DNA from: Solirubrobacteraceae bacterium
GTDB lineage: Bacteria > Actinomycetota > Thermoleophilia > Solirubrobacterales > Solirubrobacteraceae
Direction of reading: 5' to 3'
NCBI GenBank assembly: GCA_023230855.1
Contig: JALNWQ010000006.1
Span: 124,001-188,000 of the forward strand
Length of the DNA stretch: 64,000 nt
Part shown: piece after piece, positions 1-7,838 of the stretch
How positions within the stretch are numbered: position 1 is the first letter of the stretch
Layout: each line of letters starts with the position of its first letter
Position numbers and translations under genes: made by a program
The notes under the pieces: generated by a model
Seen by the model: only the letters and a program-made list of their open reading frames with translations
Told to the model about the DNA's origin: nothing
Databases searched by the model: none

Positions 1-1
1 G

Positions 2-403
2 GACGCCCTGCTCCGGGCGGTCGCCGAGCGACGGCTCGCGGCCCGGCCGCTCCCCGACGTCGCGGGCCGCGGCTGGCGGGAGGCGATCACCGCGCTGGCG
101 GGGTCGCTGTACGACGCCTACCGGGAGGACCCGGTGCTCGCCGAGCTGCTCACGCTGCGACCGGCGGACGTCGCCCCGGTCCGCCGGGCCACCGAGCTCG
201 TGCTGCAGGCGCTCCGCTCGGCCCTCCCCCGTCCCGACGACGTCCTGGCCGCCTACGAGGCGATCGCGTGGTACACCGTCGGCGCCACGCAGCGGCACGT
301 CGTCGCGGCGCCGGAGGATCCCCGCACGGCGTTCGACCGGGGCCTGGCGCTCGTGCTCGACGGGGTGGCGGCCCGTGCGGCCCGGTCTGTCGGTGCGCGA
401 TGA
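2..403 (+). CDS. TetR/AcrR-family transcriptional regulator, C-terminal part (5' truncated by window edge)
   Basis: About 133 codons are visible, open to the left edge and ending in TGA at 401-403. The sequence is all-helical: it starts with a DALLRAVAER-type helix and has an amphipathic helix around AYEAIAWYTVGATQR. This is what the ligand-binding and dimerisation half of TetR-family repressors looks like; the DNA-binding helix-turn-helix would lie outside the window. Only 7 bases separate its stop from the ytoQ start, so the two are probably cotranscribed. Ligand and target genes cannot be told. The family call rests on the helical pattern only, not on a diagnostic motif. Confidence 0.65.
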   Translation, partial: DALLRAVAERRLAARPLPDVAGRGWREAITALAGSLYDAYREDPVLAELLTLRPADVAPVRRATELVLQALRSALPRPDDVLAAYEAIAWYTVGATQRHVVAAPEDPRTAFDRGLALVLDGVAARAARSVGAR

Positions 404-410
404 TCGGCCG

Positions 411-872
411 ATGACCTGGACCGTCCACCTCTCCGGCGAGATCCACACCGACTGGCGCGAGCGCATCGAGGCGGGCGCCGCCTCGGCGGGCCTCGACGTG
501 ACGTTCACCGCGCCGGTGACCGACCACGCCGCCAGCGACGACTGCGGGGCGGCGATCCTCGGCGAGCCGGCCGAGCCGTTCTGGCGCGACCACCTCGGCG
601 CCGGCGTCAACGCGATCCGCACCCGCACGCTGTTGGAGCGCGCCGACGTCGTCGTCGTCCGGTTCGGCGAGCGGTACCGGCAGTGGAACGCGGCGTTCGA
701 CGCCGGCGTCGCGTCCGCGCTCGGCAAGCCGCTGGTCACCCTGCACCCGGCCGAGCACGACCATGCGCTGAAGGAGGTCGACCGCGCCGCCCTGGCCGTC
801 GCCCGCGAGCCCGAGCAGGTCGTCGAGATCCTGCGCTACGTCCTCACCGGCGAGCTGCGCCGCGACGCCTGA
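411..872 (+). CDS. ytoQ: YtoQ family protein
   Basis: The 153-residue product opens with MTWTVHLSGEIHTDWR, the hallmark N-terminus of the YtoQ family (nucleoside 2-deoxyribosyltransferase-like Rossmann fold, biochemical role unknown). The conserved segments ADVVVVRFGERYRQWN and ASALGKPLVTLHP follow in order. Length matches the family (about 150 aa). The ATG at 411 is preferred over the upstream GTG at 375, because that one would add 12 residues inside the end of the TetR gene. It probably forms an operon with the TetR gene. An imperfect 7-bp hairpin (871-877/886-892) overlaps the stop codon. Confidence 0.85.
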   Translation: MTWTVHLSGEIHTDWRERIEAGAASAGLDVTFTAPVTDHAASDDCGAAILGEPAEPFWRDHLGAGVNAIRTRTLLERADVVVVRFGERYRQWNAAFDAGVASALGKPLVTLHPAEHDHALKEVDRAALAVAREPEQVVEILRYVLTGELRRDA

Positions 873-977
873 CCGGCCGGACGGCGCCGGTCCGACGCCC
901 GACCGCCGTCGTCGTCGTCGGGATCGTCGCCCGGCCGCGCGCCTGGAGGTCGGGCCGTCGACGGTTCCCGGGAACGA

Positions 978-1006
978 CGAAGGCCCCGGGGGTTCCGGGG
1001 CCTTCG
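978..1006. terminator. Hairpin terminator between ytoQ and tRNA-Gly (probably bidirectional)
   Basis: A perfect 12-bp inverted repeat, CGAAGGCCCCGG (978-989) and CCGGGGCCTTCG (995-1006), with a 5-base loop. It lies between the convergent ends of ytoQ and the tRNA gene, 15 bases past the tRNA 3' end. No long T-run follows, as is common in high-GC actinobacteria, so termination in both directions is inferred from position and stem strength. Confidence 0.7.
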
Positions 1007-1021
1007 GGCACTGCTCTCAGG

Positions 1022-1095
1022 AGCGGATGATGGGACTCGAACCCACGACCTTCTGCATGGCAAGCAGACGCTCTAGCCAACTGAGCTACATCCGC
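1022..1095 (-). tRNA. tRNA-Gly (anticodon GCC)
   Basis: On the minus strand the sequence folds as a cloverleaf. The acceptor arm is GCGGATG (1095-1089) paired with CATCCGC (1029-1023), with discriminator U at 1022. The D-arm region reads TAGCTCAGTTGG. The anticodon stem TCTGC/GCAGA encloses loop TTGCCAT, giving anticodon GCC. The T-arm has the GGTTCGAGTCC consensus. CCA is not encoded (the next bases are CCT), so it must be added post-transcriptionally. No integrase or att-like duplication is seen beside it. Confidence 0.97.
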
Positions 1096-1235
1096 GCGGG
1101 ATCCGGGAATATACCGGGTCGGTCGTCGACGCGTCGCCCGGACGCCGCCTGCGCCCCGCCCGCCACCGGACCCCCGTAGGATCCGGCGACGGCGCCGCCC
1201 GCGCCCCACCGTCCACGCATGAGCCCGCCCCCCGC

Positions 1236-2327
1236 ATGACCGACGAGTCCGGCGTCCCGCCCAGCGTCACCGACCTGTGGGACGTCGACGATCCGCTCGG
1301 GGCCGCCGGGTGGGACGCCGAGGTCGCGTCACGGTTGGAGCCGCTCCTGACCGGCGATCGCCTGCCGGCCCGGGTGGCGCGGATCGAGTACGGCGGATGC
1401 CACCTCGTGACGCCCGCGGGCCGACGCCCCGGCGTCGCCCGACTGCCGCGCGCGTCGGCGCTGCCCGACGACGACCGCCGCGACACGCCCTTGGCCGTCG
1501 GCGACTGGGTCGCCACCGAGCGCGACGCCAGCGACGACCGGCTCCTCGTCGTGGCGGTGGCCGAGCGTCGTCGGCGCGTCGGGCGGCGCGACCCGTCGCG
1601 GGAGCTGCTGGAGCAGGTGCTCGCGTCGGACGTCGCGGCGGTGCTCGTCGTCCACGCCCTGGACCGGCCGCTGCGACCGGGCCGGATCGAGCGGGCGCTC
1701 GTCCTCGCGCACGAGGGTGGCGTGCGGCCGATCGTCGTGGCGACGAAGGCCGACCTGGACCTGCCGGACGCCTGGAAGGCGGTCCGCGACTCCGCCCCGC
1801 CCGGCACCCCCGTCGTGGCGGTGTCGAAGCGCGACCTGCGCGGGTTCGACGCGCTCGCGGCCCTGCTGCCCCGCGGCGTCACCACCGGGCTCATCGGCGA
1901 GTCCGGCGCCGGCAAGTCGTCGATCGTCAACGTCCTGCTCGGCAGCGAGGTGCTGGCGATCGGGGACGTCCGCGGCACCGACGCGAAGGGTCGTCACACG
2001 ACGACGGCGCGCGAGCTCGTGCCGCTCGGGGGCGGCACCTGCCTGCTCGACACGCCGGGCACCCGCGAGCTCGGCCTCGTCCGCGACACCGGTGGCCTGG
2101 CCGCCGCGTTCGCGGACGTCAGCGGACTGGCGGGCCGGTGCCGGTTCGCGGACTGCCGCCACGACCGCGAGGCGGGCTGCGCGGTCCACGCGGCGATCGA
2201 CGCCGGGGAGCTCGACGACGCCCGCCGACGGTCGTTCCTCGACCTGCGGGCCGAGATCGAGGAGCTGGACGCCAAGCGCGAGGCGCGCGAGCGACGCCTC
2301 GGCGAGGGCCGGCGTCCGCGCCACTGA
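1236..2327 (+). CDS. rsgA: Ribosome small subunit-dependent GTPase A (RsgA/YjeQ)
   Basis: This 363-residue protein is a circularly permuted GTPase that helps late maturation of the 30S subunit. After an N-terminal OB-fold region (about 40-110), the G4 motif ATKADL (about 168-173) precedes the P-loop GESGAGKSS (about 221-229) and G3 DTPGT (about 272-276). That is the permuted order diagnostic of RsgA. The C-terminal zinc-binding motif C-x5-C-x-H-x5-GC is present at about 301-316. Length is normal for actinobacterial RsgA. It runs convergently with the next gene, whose end is 8 bases away, and appears to be its own transcription unit behind the tRNA. Confidence 0.95.
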   Translation: MTDESGVPPSVTDLWDVDDPLGAAGWDAEVASRLEPLLTGDRLPARVARIEYGGCHLVTPAGRRPGVARLPRASALPDDDRRDTPLAVGDWVATERDASDDRLLVVAVAERRRRVGRRDPSRELLEQVLASDVAAVLVVHALDRPLRPGRIERALVLAHEGGVRPIVVATKADLDLPDAWKAVRDSAPPGTPVVAVSKRDLRGFDALAALLPRGVTTGLIGESGAGKSSIVNVLLGSEVLAIGDVRGTDAKGRHTTTARELVPLGGGTCLLDTPGTRELGLVRDTGGLAAAFADVSGLAGRCRFADCRHDREAGCAVHAAIDAGELDDARRRSFLDLRAEIEELDAKREARERRLGEGRRPRH

Positions 2328-2335
2328 CCCGCCGG

Positions 2336-3166
2336 TCAGGCGTCGTCGGCGTCGGCGTCGGCGTCGTAGAGGTAGAGGTAGCCGTGCTCGTCGGCGACGG
2401 CGTTCGGCTCGACGTCCCCGGGCAGCAGGTCGCCGAGCGAGCTGCCGGTGCCGGTCGCGTTGACCCCGTTGGCCTCGCGGGCCAGGTCGACCTCGAACCG
2501 GTACCACGTGAGCTCCCAGGCGATGACGATCCGCATGAGCGACCCCTCGACGGTCCGGATCGTCACCCACGGGGCGCCGAGCGAGCGGGCCACGCCCGCG
2601 ACGGTCCGCGGGTGCTCGGAGTGGTTGTAGAGGTCGACCGCGCGGGCCGCCATCCGCGCCCCGGCCGAGATGACCTGGGCGCGTCCGCCACCGGCGGTCG
2701 TGGCCTGCTCGGCGAGCGACACCGCCTCGTACGCCTCGTCGGTGGCCATGTCGAGCTCGTCCTCGATCCGGTGCGGCCGCCGGTGCGTCGGACGTTCCGG
2801 CTCCTGCGCGACCGTCGGGGCGCTCCGACGGGCGGTCTCGGCGTCAGCGCGGTCACGACGGACCGGACGACGGGTCCCCGCGGCCGGCGCGCCGGGCCCC
2901 GACCGCGAGCCCCGGCCCCCCCGGCCGGTCCGCGGCGTCGTTCCGCGGAGCCGGTCCAGGAGCGACCGACGTCGCCGCCGGTCCGGCTCCAGGGTCGGCG
3001 CCCCGTCGACCCCGACCCGGATCCAGCCGGCGTGGAGGGCGCGGGGCACGCAGAGCGGGCAGACCTCGTTACGGCGACCGTCGTCGAGGAAGACCTCGGG
3101 CGTCTCTCCGCGCAGGAGGTGCCGTCCGCAGGACGTGCAGACGACGTAGGCGGGAGGAGTGCTCAC
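2336..3166 (-). CDS. Conserved hypothetical protein with N-terminal zinc ribbon
   Basis: 276 residues from a GTG start. Two CxxC pairs, C10/C13 and C36/C39, form a likely zinc ribbon. A low-complexity Arg/Pro/Gly linker (about 60-130) follows, then a folded C-terminal half with an acidic helix and a mixed alpha/beta region (MRIVIAWELTWYRFEVDL). The extreme C-terminus is an Asp-Ala repeat encoded by a GTCGGC-type DNA repeat just before the stop. I do not recognise a named family. It lies 90 bases downstream of the sigma-factor gene on the same strand, so it may belong to that unit. A nucleic-acid or protein-binding role is only a guess from the ribbon. Confidence 0.75.
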   Translation of the reverse strand: MSTPPAYVVCTSCGRHLLRGETPEVFLDDGRRNEVCPLCVPRALHAGWIRVGVDGAPTLEPDRRRRRSLLDRLRGTTPRTGRGGRGSRSGPGAPAAGTRRPVRRDRADAETARRSAPTVAQEPERPTHRRPHRIEDELDMATDEAYEAVSLAEQATTAGGGRAQVISAGARMAARAVDLYNHSEHPRTVAGVARSLGAPWVTIRTVEGSLMRIVIAWELTWYRFEVDLAREANGVNATGTGSSLGDLLPGDVEPNAVADEHGYLYLYDADADADDA

Positions 3167-3256
3167 CCGTCCGAGGCTAGCAGCGGGTCGCCGCCGATCC
3201 GGTGGTCCCGCCGGTGCGGCCCGCGGGGCCCCGTCCGGCGCCCGTCGCGACCGGCG

Positions 3257-4057
3257 TCAGCCGAGCTCGAGGTCCTCGGCGTTGAGCCGTGAGCGCAACC
3301 GCAGCACCGCCTTGGTGTGCAGCTGGGACGCCCGGGACTCGGTGACGCCGAGCACCTCGCCGATCTCGCGCAGCGTGAGGTTCTCGTAGTAGTAGAGGGC
3401 GATGACGACCTTCTCGCGCTCCGGCAGCGCCTCGATCGCCTCGCCGATCTGGTCGCGCAGGCCCTGCTCGGCGACGATCGTCTCGGGATCGGGGGCGTGA
3501 TCGTCGGGGAGCGTGTCGAGCAGCGACACCTGGTCGCCGCTGCCGTCCCCCACCGACCACATCTCGTCGAGCGCGTGCACCGTCGCCTGCGACACCCGCG
3601 CCAGCGAGTCCTGGAACTCGCGCTGGGTGATGCCGAGCGCGTCCGCCATCTCGTCGTCGGTCGGCGCCCGGTGGAGCTTGTGCTCGAGTGCGGTGTGGGC
3701 CCGCTCGATCTCCCGCGCGCGCTGCCGGACCGACCGCGGCACCCAGTCCTGGGACCGGAGCTCGTCGATGATCGCGCCGCGGATCCGCGTGACGGCGTAC
3801 GTCTCGAACCGCACCTCGCGGTCGGGATCGAACCGGTCGACCGCGGACGTCAGGCCGATGAGGCCGTAGGAGATGAGGTCGCCCTCCTCGACGTGCGACG
3901 GCAGCGTCGACGCGACCCGACCCGCGACCCACTTCACCAACGGCGCGTGCGCGAGGACGAGTTGCTCGCGGGCCTGGGGATCGCCGTTCGTGCGCAGGCG
4001 CCGCCAAAGCTCGTTGAGGTCGCTCGGACGGGGCTGGACTTGCACTGATCGTTCCAT
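3257..4057 (-). CDS. whiG: RNA polymerase sigma factor, FliA/WhiG family (sigma-28 type)
   Basis: 266 residues with all sigma-70 regions needed for group 3 factors. Region 2 contains GDLISYGLIGL and DREVRFETYAVTRIRGAI. The FliA/WhiG signature RSQDWVPRSVR follows, then region 3. Region 4 carries LPEREKVVIALYYYENLTLREIGEVLGVTESRASQ, here split around the helix-turn-helix. Region 1.1 is absent. The gene sits just downstream of xerC (24-base gap), as whiG does in Streptomyces. No flagellar genes are in the window, so a developmental or envelope-stress role is more likely than motility. The symbol whiG rests on synteny; fliA or sigD would be equivalent names. Confidence 0.9.
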   Translation of the reverse strand: MERSVQVQPRPSDLNELWRRLRTNGDPQAREQLVLAHAPLVKWVAGRVASTLPSHVEEGDLISYGLIGLTSAVDRFDPDREVRFETYAVTRIRGAIIDELRSQDWVPRSVRQRAREIERAHTALEHKLHRAPTDDEMADALGITQREFQDSLARVSQATVHALDEMWSVGDGSGDQVSLLDTLPDDHAPDPETIVAEQGLRDQIGEAIEALPEREKVVIALYYYENLTLREIGEVLGVTESRASQLHTKAVLRLRSRLNAEDLELG

Positions 4058-4081
4058 GGGCTCGGGGCGGTCCGGCGCGGC

Positions 4082-5038
4082 CTACGCACGCGGATGGCTT
4101 CGACGGTACGCCTCCAGGAGTCGGGCCGACTCTACCCGAGTGTAGACCTGCGTCGTCGAGAGTCGTGCGTGTCCGAGCATCTCCTGGATCGACCGCAGGT
4201 CGGCCCCTCCGTCGAGCAGGTGGGTGGCGAACGAGTGCCGCAGCGCGTGCGGGTGGATGTCCCCCGGGAGCCCGGCCTCCTCCAACCGCCGCTGCAACCT
4301 GCGTCGCACGTCGCTCGTCGACAGGCGCGCACCGCGACGGGACAGCAGCAGCGCCGGCGCGGGCCGACCGTCCGGATGGGCCGCGGCGAGCGCGCCGCGC
4401 CCCCGGGCGACGTAGCGCTCGACGGCGTCGGCGGCGGGATCGCCGAGCGGCAACGTCCGGGTGCGCTCGCCCTTGCCGGTGACGCGGAGCTCACGGCCCG
4501 CCGCGTCGACGTCGACGAGGTCGAGCCGCACGAGCTCGGCCGCCCGGAGCCCGGACCCGTACGCCAGCTCGAGCATCGCCCGGTCGCGCAGGTCGAAGGG
4601 GTCGTCGTCCGCCGGGATCCGGTCGAGCAGCCGGGCCGCCTCGGTCGCCTTGACGACCCGCGGGAGGCGCTGGGGGCGGCGCGGAGCCGGGGCGAGCTCG
4701 GCCGGGTTGCCGTCGACGAGCCCCTCGTGGACGAGCGCCCGGAAGGCGGCCCGCAGCGCCGCCAGGGCGCGGGTGACGGTCGTGGCCGCCCGGCCCGCCT
4801 CGGTGAGGGACTGGACGTGGCGTCGGACGGTGCGGACGTCGACCGCGCGCGGGTCGTCGATCCCGCGCCCGGCGCACCAGGTGGCGAACCGGCGCAGGTC
4901 GCCGTCGTACGCCCGTCGGGTGGCCTCGGACGTCCCGCGACGGCGCAGGTCGGTGCGCAGCGCGTCGATCGCCCGGGACCAGCCGTCGGGAAGCGGCGGT
5001 CCGGGCGTATCGTGGGGGCTCGTGGGCTCGTTCTTCAT
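4082..5038 (-). CDS. xerC: Tyrosine recombinase XerC/XerD
   Basis: 318 residues from ATG 5038, the first start that leaves a normal-length N-terminal SAM-like core-binding domain (SEATRRAYDGDLRRFATW). An ORF running upstream to 5218 would add an unrelated basic tail. Catalytic residues are all visible: Arg in YGSGLRAAEL, Lys in GKGERTR, the HALRHSFATHL box (HxxR), GH in MLGHARLST, and the nucleophile Tyr in QVYTRV. XerC resolves chromosome dimers at dif with XerD. Its place next to the whiG-type gene and near dprA matches the conserved actinobacterial cluster, so it is a housekeeping recombinase and not an integrase. Its 5' end overlaps a small divergent ORF by 17 bases. Confidence 0.92.
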   Translation of the reverse strand: MKNEPTSPHDTPGPPLPDGWSRAIDALRTDLRRRGTSEATRRAYDGDLRRFATWCAGRGIDDPRAVDVRTVRRHVQSLTEAGRAATTVTRALAALRAAFRALVHEGLVDGNPAELAPAPRRPQRLPRVVKATEAARLLDRIPADDDPFDLRDRAMLELAYGSGLRAAELVRLDLVDVDAAGRELRVTGKGERTRTLPLGDPAADAVERYVARGRGALAAAHPDGRPAPALLLSRRGARLSTSDVRRRLQRRLEEAGLPGDIHPHALRHSFATHLLDGGADLRSIQEMLGHARLSTTQVYTRVESARLLEAYRRSHPRA

Positions 5039-5381
5039 CGACACCGATACCGGCCGGGTGGCCACCGGACCGCAGCTTCGGGTCGCGGGCGTCCTCGTCG
5101 GGACCGATCCGCCGCCGCGGCCGTGGCACCCGGTCCGGGGGGACGTCGACGCGACGACGCTCTGGCACGCGGTGCTGCGCAAGCGGATGCGGGGCGTGTG
5201 GCTGGGCACCCTGACCATTCGCCACGGCGACCACCATTCCCTGCTCCTACGGCAGGGGTGGACCGAGGTCCCCGTCGAGGAGATCGCGGCGTTCGGGCCC
5301 GATCACCGTGCGACGCGAGAGCCGTCGCCGAGCCCGTGGACCGGCGAGTCGCCGGTCGAGGTCGACCCGACCGCGCGCTGA
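5022..5381 (+). CDS. Small hypothetical protein, divergent from xerC
   Basis: 119 residues from GTG 5022 (GSFFIDTDTG start), or 107 from GTG 5058, which would avoid the overlap with the xerC start. The middle is rich in aromatic and hydrophobic residues in a pattern unlike the Arg/Pro/Gly noise of shadow frames here: TLWHAVLRKRMRGVWLGTLTIRHGDHHSLLLRQGW. That argues for a real folded protein. The C-terminus is Pro/Ser/Glu rich. No family is recognised. It converges on the L,D-transpeptidase gene, with the heptamer repeat array between them. Confidence 0.55.
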   Translation: MGSFFIDTDTGRVATGPQLRVAGVLVGTDPPPRPWHPVRGDVDATTLWHAVLRKRMRGVWLGTLTIRHGDHHSLLLRQGWTEVPVEEIAAFGPDHRATREPSPSPWTGESPVEVDPTAR

Positions 5382-5425
5382 CGCGGGGACCGACCGCCCG
5401 TCCGGCCACCGGGTCGCCGCGACGC

Positions 5426-5485
5426 GGTCGCCGGTCGCCGGTCGCCGGTCTCCGGTCGCCGGTCGCCGGTCGCCGGTCGCCGGTC
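5426..5485. repeat. Heptanucleotide tandem repeat (GGTCGCC)n
   Basis: Eight contiguous 7-base units GGTCGCC, the fourth reading GGTCTCC, then a partial unit. The array ends exactly at the stop codon of the L,D-transpeptidase gene on the minus strand. Period 7 is not a codon multiple, so length changes would be tolerated only because the array is non-coding. It fills most of the gap between two convergent genes. Confidence 0.9.
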
Positions 5486-6521
5486 AGAGGATCCAGATCG
5501 GGGTGCCGACCGGGACCCGGTCGTACAGCTCGATGACGTCGGGCACGTGCATCCGCAGGCAGCCGTGCGACGCGTTGGTGCCGATCGACGCGTCGTCGGC
5601 GGTGCCGTGGATCCCGACGCCGTCGTAGATCCCCATCCAGCGCGCCTTGAGCGGGTTGCTCGGTCCGGGCGGCACGACCGTGCCGGCCAGCGATCCGGCC
5701 CACGCCGAGTTCGGCACGTGCCACGCCGGGTTCTCCGCCTTGTTTGCGATCGTGTACTGGCCCGCTGGGGTGTCGTTCCCCGCCTTGCCGACCGAGATGC
5801 CGTAGGTCTTGACCGGCTTGAGCTTCTTGTAGAGCGTGAGCTTGAAGGTCGCGCGGTTGGCGACGAGCACCGTGCCGTACCGCTTGCGGACGTCGGCGGT
5901 GCTGACCTCGGGCTGCTTCTTGTGCGTGTGCGCCGAGATCTGGGGCGAGAGCGACGGGTCGACGATCGCCTTGCGCACCGCGACCGACACGTCTCCGCGC
6001 TTGAGCCGCAGGCCCGGCAGCCCCTTCTTGACGCGGAGCTTGCCGTCCTCGAACGTCACGCTGGCGTTCTGGGGCTCGCGCTTGAGGTCGGCGGCGACGC
6101 GGTCCATCAGCCGCGACACGGCGGGCTTGGAGAACGTCGTCGTGGTCGTGAGCCGCTTGTCGACGCTGCCGCCGGTGATGCGCCGGAAGACGCGGGTGAA
6201 CGCGTTGCCGTCGTCGGCCAGGTCCATCGCCCGGTCGACGGTGGCCTCGACGTCGACCTCCACCTTCGCCTGGCGGGGCGTGAGCTTCCACTCCTTGTCG
6301 GAGTGCACCACGCGGATCGTCCGCGCGTGATGCTCGTCGACGTGCCGACGCACGGTCGTGATCGCCTCGTCGCGCGTCATCCCACCGACGTCGACCGTGC
6401 CGATGGTGACGCCTGAAGGAATCCGATCGCCGCCACTCGCGTCGGCGACCATGACCCCGCCGACCACGAGGAGGAGGGCGACGAGGGTCCCCGCGCTGAT
6501 GATGAACGCCCTGGTACGCAT
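5484..6521 (-). CDS. L,D-transpeptidase (YkuD domain), membrane-anchored
   Basis: 345 residues: an N-terminal signal-anchor (ISAGTLVALLLVVGGVMVA), a roughly 180-residue region resembling the peptidoglycan-binding-4/VanW-N type modules, then a YkuD catalytic domain (about 210-345). The active-site motif HGT-x7-ASHGCLRM is intact, with nucleophile Cys at about 321. Such enzymes make 3-3 cross-links in peptidoglycan, or attach proteins to it, outside the membrane. The gene begins the block inserted between xerC and dprA relative to Streptomyces. Its stop codon lies in the heptamer repeat. Confidence 0.92.
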   Translation of the reverse strand: MRTRAFIISAGTLVALLLVVGGVMVADASGGDRIPSGVTIGTVDVGGMTRDEAITTVRRHVDEHHARTIRVVHSDKEWKLTPRQAKVEVDVEATVDRAMDLADDGNAFTRVFRRITGGSVDKRLTTTTTFSKPAVSRLMDRVAADLKREPQNASVTFEDGKLRVKKGLPGLRLKRGDVSVAVRKAIVDPSLSPQISAHTHKKQPEVSTADVRKRYGTVLVANRATFKLTLYKKLKPVKTYGISVGKAGNDTPAGQYTIANKAENPAWHVPNSAWAGSLAGTVVPPGPSNPLKARWMGIYDGVGIHGTADDASIGTNASHGCLRMHVPDVIELYDRVPVGTPIWIL

Positions 6522-6611
6522 GAGGCGAGGGAGAATGCTAGCGAGCGTACCGGCGTCGACACCCCGACGGGCCGTTGCAGGGCGCGGTGCGCCGCCGCCG
6601 TCCGCCCACGA

Positions 6612-7838
6612 TCACCGGCCGTCGAGCAGCAGATCGATCTCGTCGAGGATCCGACGACGGCCCGGACCGCCGTCCTCGTGGGCCCGCAGGGCCCGCAGCG
6701 CGTCGGGATCGAGCGACGGCAGGAGCTCCAGCAGCCGCTCGACCTCGAGCGCCGCGATCCCGTCCGCCTCGTCCCGCTCGCCGTCCGCCCCGGCGCTCCT
6801 GGCCGACGGGCTGTAGCGCAGGAACGCCTCGACCTCGGGCTCGTAGGCGTCGACCGCGCCCGACGCCAGCGTCCGGCGACGCCGGCGCACCCCGGACGCC
6901 GACCGCAACGCCTCGCGGGTGGTGGCGCGGTACGAGAACCCGGTGGCCTTGAGGCGGCGGTTGTCGATGCCACGGCCGTGGCGCAGCTGTCCGGCCAGGT
7001 CGTGGGCCGTCCGCAGCCCGCTGCGCTCGAGCACGTGCGCGAGCAGCCCCGTACCCCACGGGGGCAGGAGCGGGGCGTAGGCGCGCCCGAGCTCGCGGAG
7101 CGCCTCGGTCAACGCAAGGGTGCCGTCCGCGGCGACGAGGTAGGGCCCGACGAGCGACCCGCCGACGACGTGCGCGACGGCGCGGGCCGCGTCCTCCTCG
7201 TGGACGACCTGGACCGACGGGTCGAACCCCAGCACGGTGGGCATCACCGGCAACCGGTCGGCGGCCTGCAGGAGCCCCGACCCGGCCGGCCCGACCGGGT
7301 CGGCCAACCGGATGAGCGAGAGGTCCAGCGCGCCGTGCCGGGCGGTCGCGCCCACGGCGGCGGCCTCGATCTCGGCGAGGGCGATCTGCAGGCGCCCGCG
7401 CGGCGGGCCCGGGGCCTCGGTCTCCTCGGTGACGAACGCCGGCAGGTCGCGGTGCCACCCGAAGCGGTGGACCGAGCCGACGCTGACGAGCCGACGGACC
7501 GGCGAGGCCCCGGCGATGCAGGCCTCGACGATCCGGTCGGTGACCGGTCCGTGACCGGCGAGCGCGGCGTCGTCGAGCGGGCTGAGGGCCGCCGCGGCCC
7601 GCAGGTCCAGGAGCACCTCCACCCCGGCGCCCCGGACGACCCGCGGCAGCTGCGTGTAGGCCTCGCCGAGGCGCACGAACTCCGCCGACGCGAACGGCGC
7701 CGCCGGTGGTCGGTGGTCGACGGCGATGACGGTCGCGACGCCGGGGTGCTCCTCGAGGCCGGCGACGACGAGCCCACCGAGGCGCGACGACGCGGCGGTG
7801 ACGAGGACCCGGAGTCCGCCGGGACTCAGCCGAGCCAC
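6612..7838 (-). CDS. NAD-dependent epimerase/dehydratase (extended SDR family)
   Basis: 408 residues from GTG 7838. The N-terminal nucleotide-binding loop reads VLVTAASSRLGG (a variant of TGASGFIG), followed by the acidic end of beta-2 (AVDHRP), an NSV-like segment VSVGSVHRFG and the substrate lobe HEEDAARAVAHV. A roughly 120-residue C-terminal extension after the SDR domain includes an acidic helical tail. The start lies 13 bases inside the end of the acyltransferase gene, indicating translational coupling. An SDR next to a PlsC-like protein resembles the mycobacterial Rv0501 (galE2)/Rv0502 pair as I remember it. Substrate unknown. The usual YxxxK is not obvious, so catalysis may be altered. 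Confidence 0.8.
   Translation of the reverse strand: MARLSPGGLRVLVTAASSRLGGLVVAGLEEHPGVATVIAVDHRPPAAPFASAEFVRLGEAYTQLPRVVRGAGVEVLLDLRAAAALSPLDDAALAGHGPVTDRIVEACIAGASPVRRLVSVGSVHRFGWHRDLPAFVTEETEAPGPPRGRLQIALAEIEAAAVGATARHGALDLSLIRLADPVGPAGSGLLQAADRLPVMPTVLGFDPSVQVVHEEDAARAVAHVVGGSLVGPYLVAADGTLALTEALRELGRAYAPLLPPWGTGLLAHVLERSGLRTAHDLAGQLRHGRGIDNRRLKATGFSYRATTREALRSASGVRRRRRTLASGAVDAYEPEVEAFLRYSPSARSAGADGERDEADGIAALEVERLLELLPSLDPDALRALRAHEDGGPGRRRILDEIDLLLDGR

Noticed and set aside
1022..5038. tRNA-Gly plus XerC read as an integrative element with att site
   Set aside because: XerC sits in its conserved housekeeping position, no cargo lies between, and no duplicated tRNA 3' end was seen.
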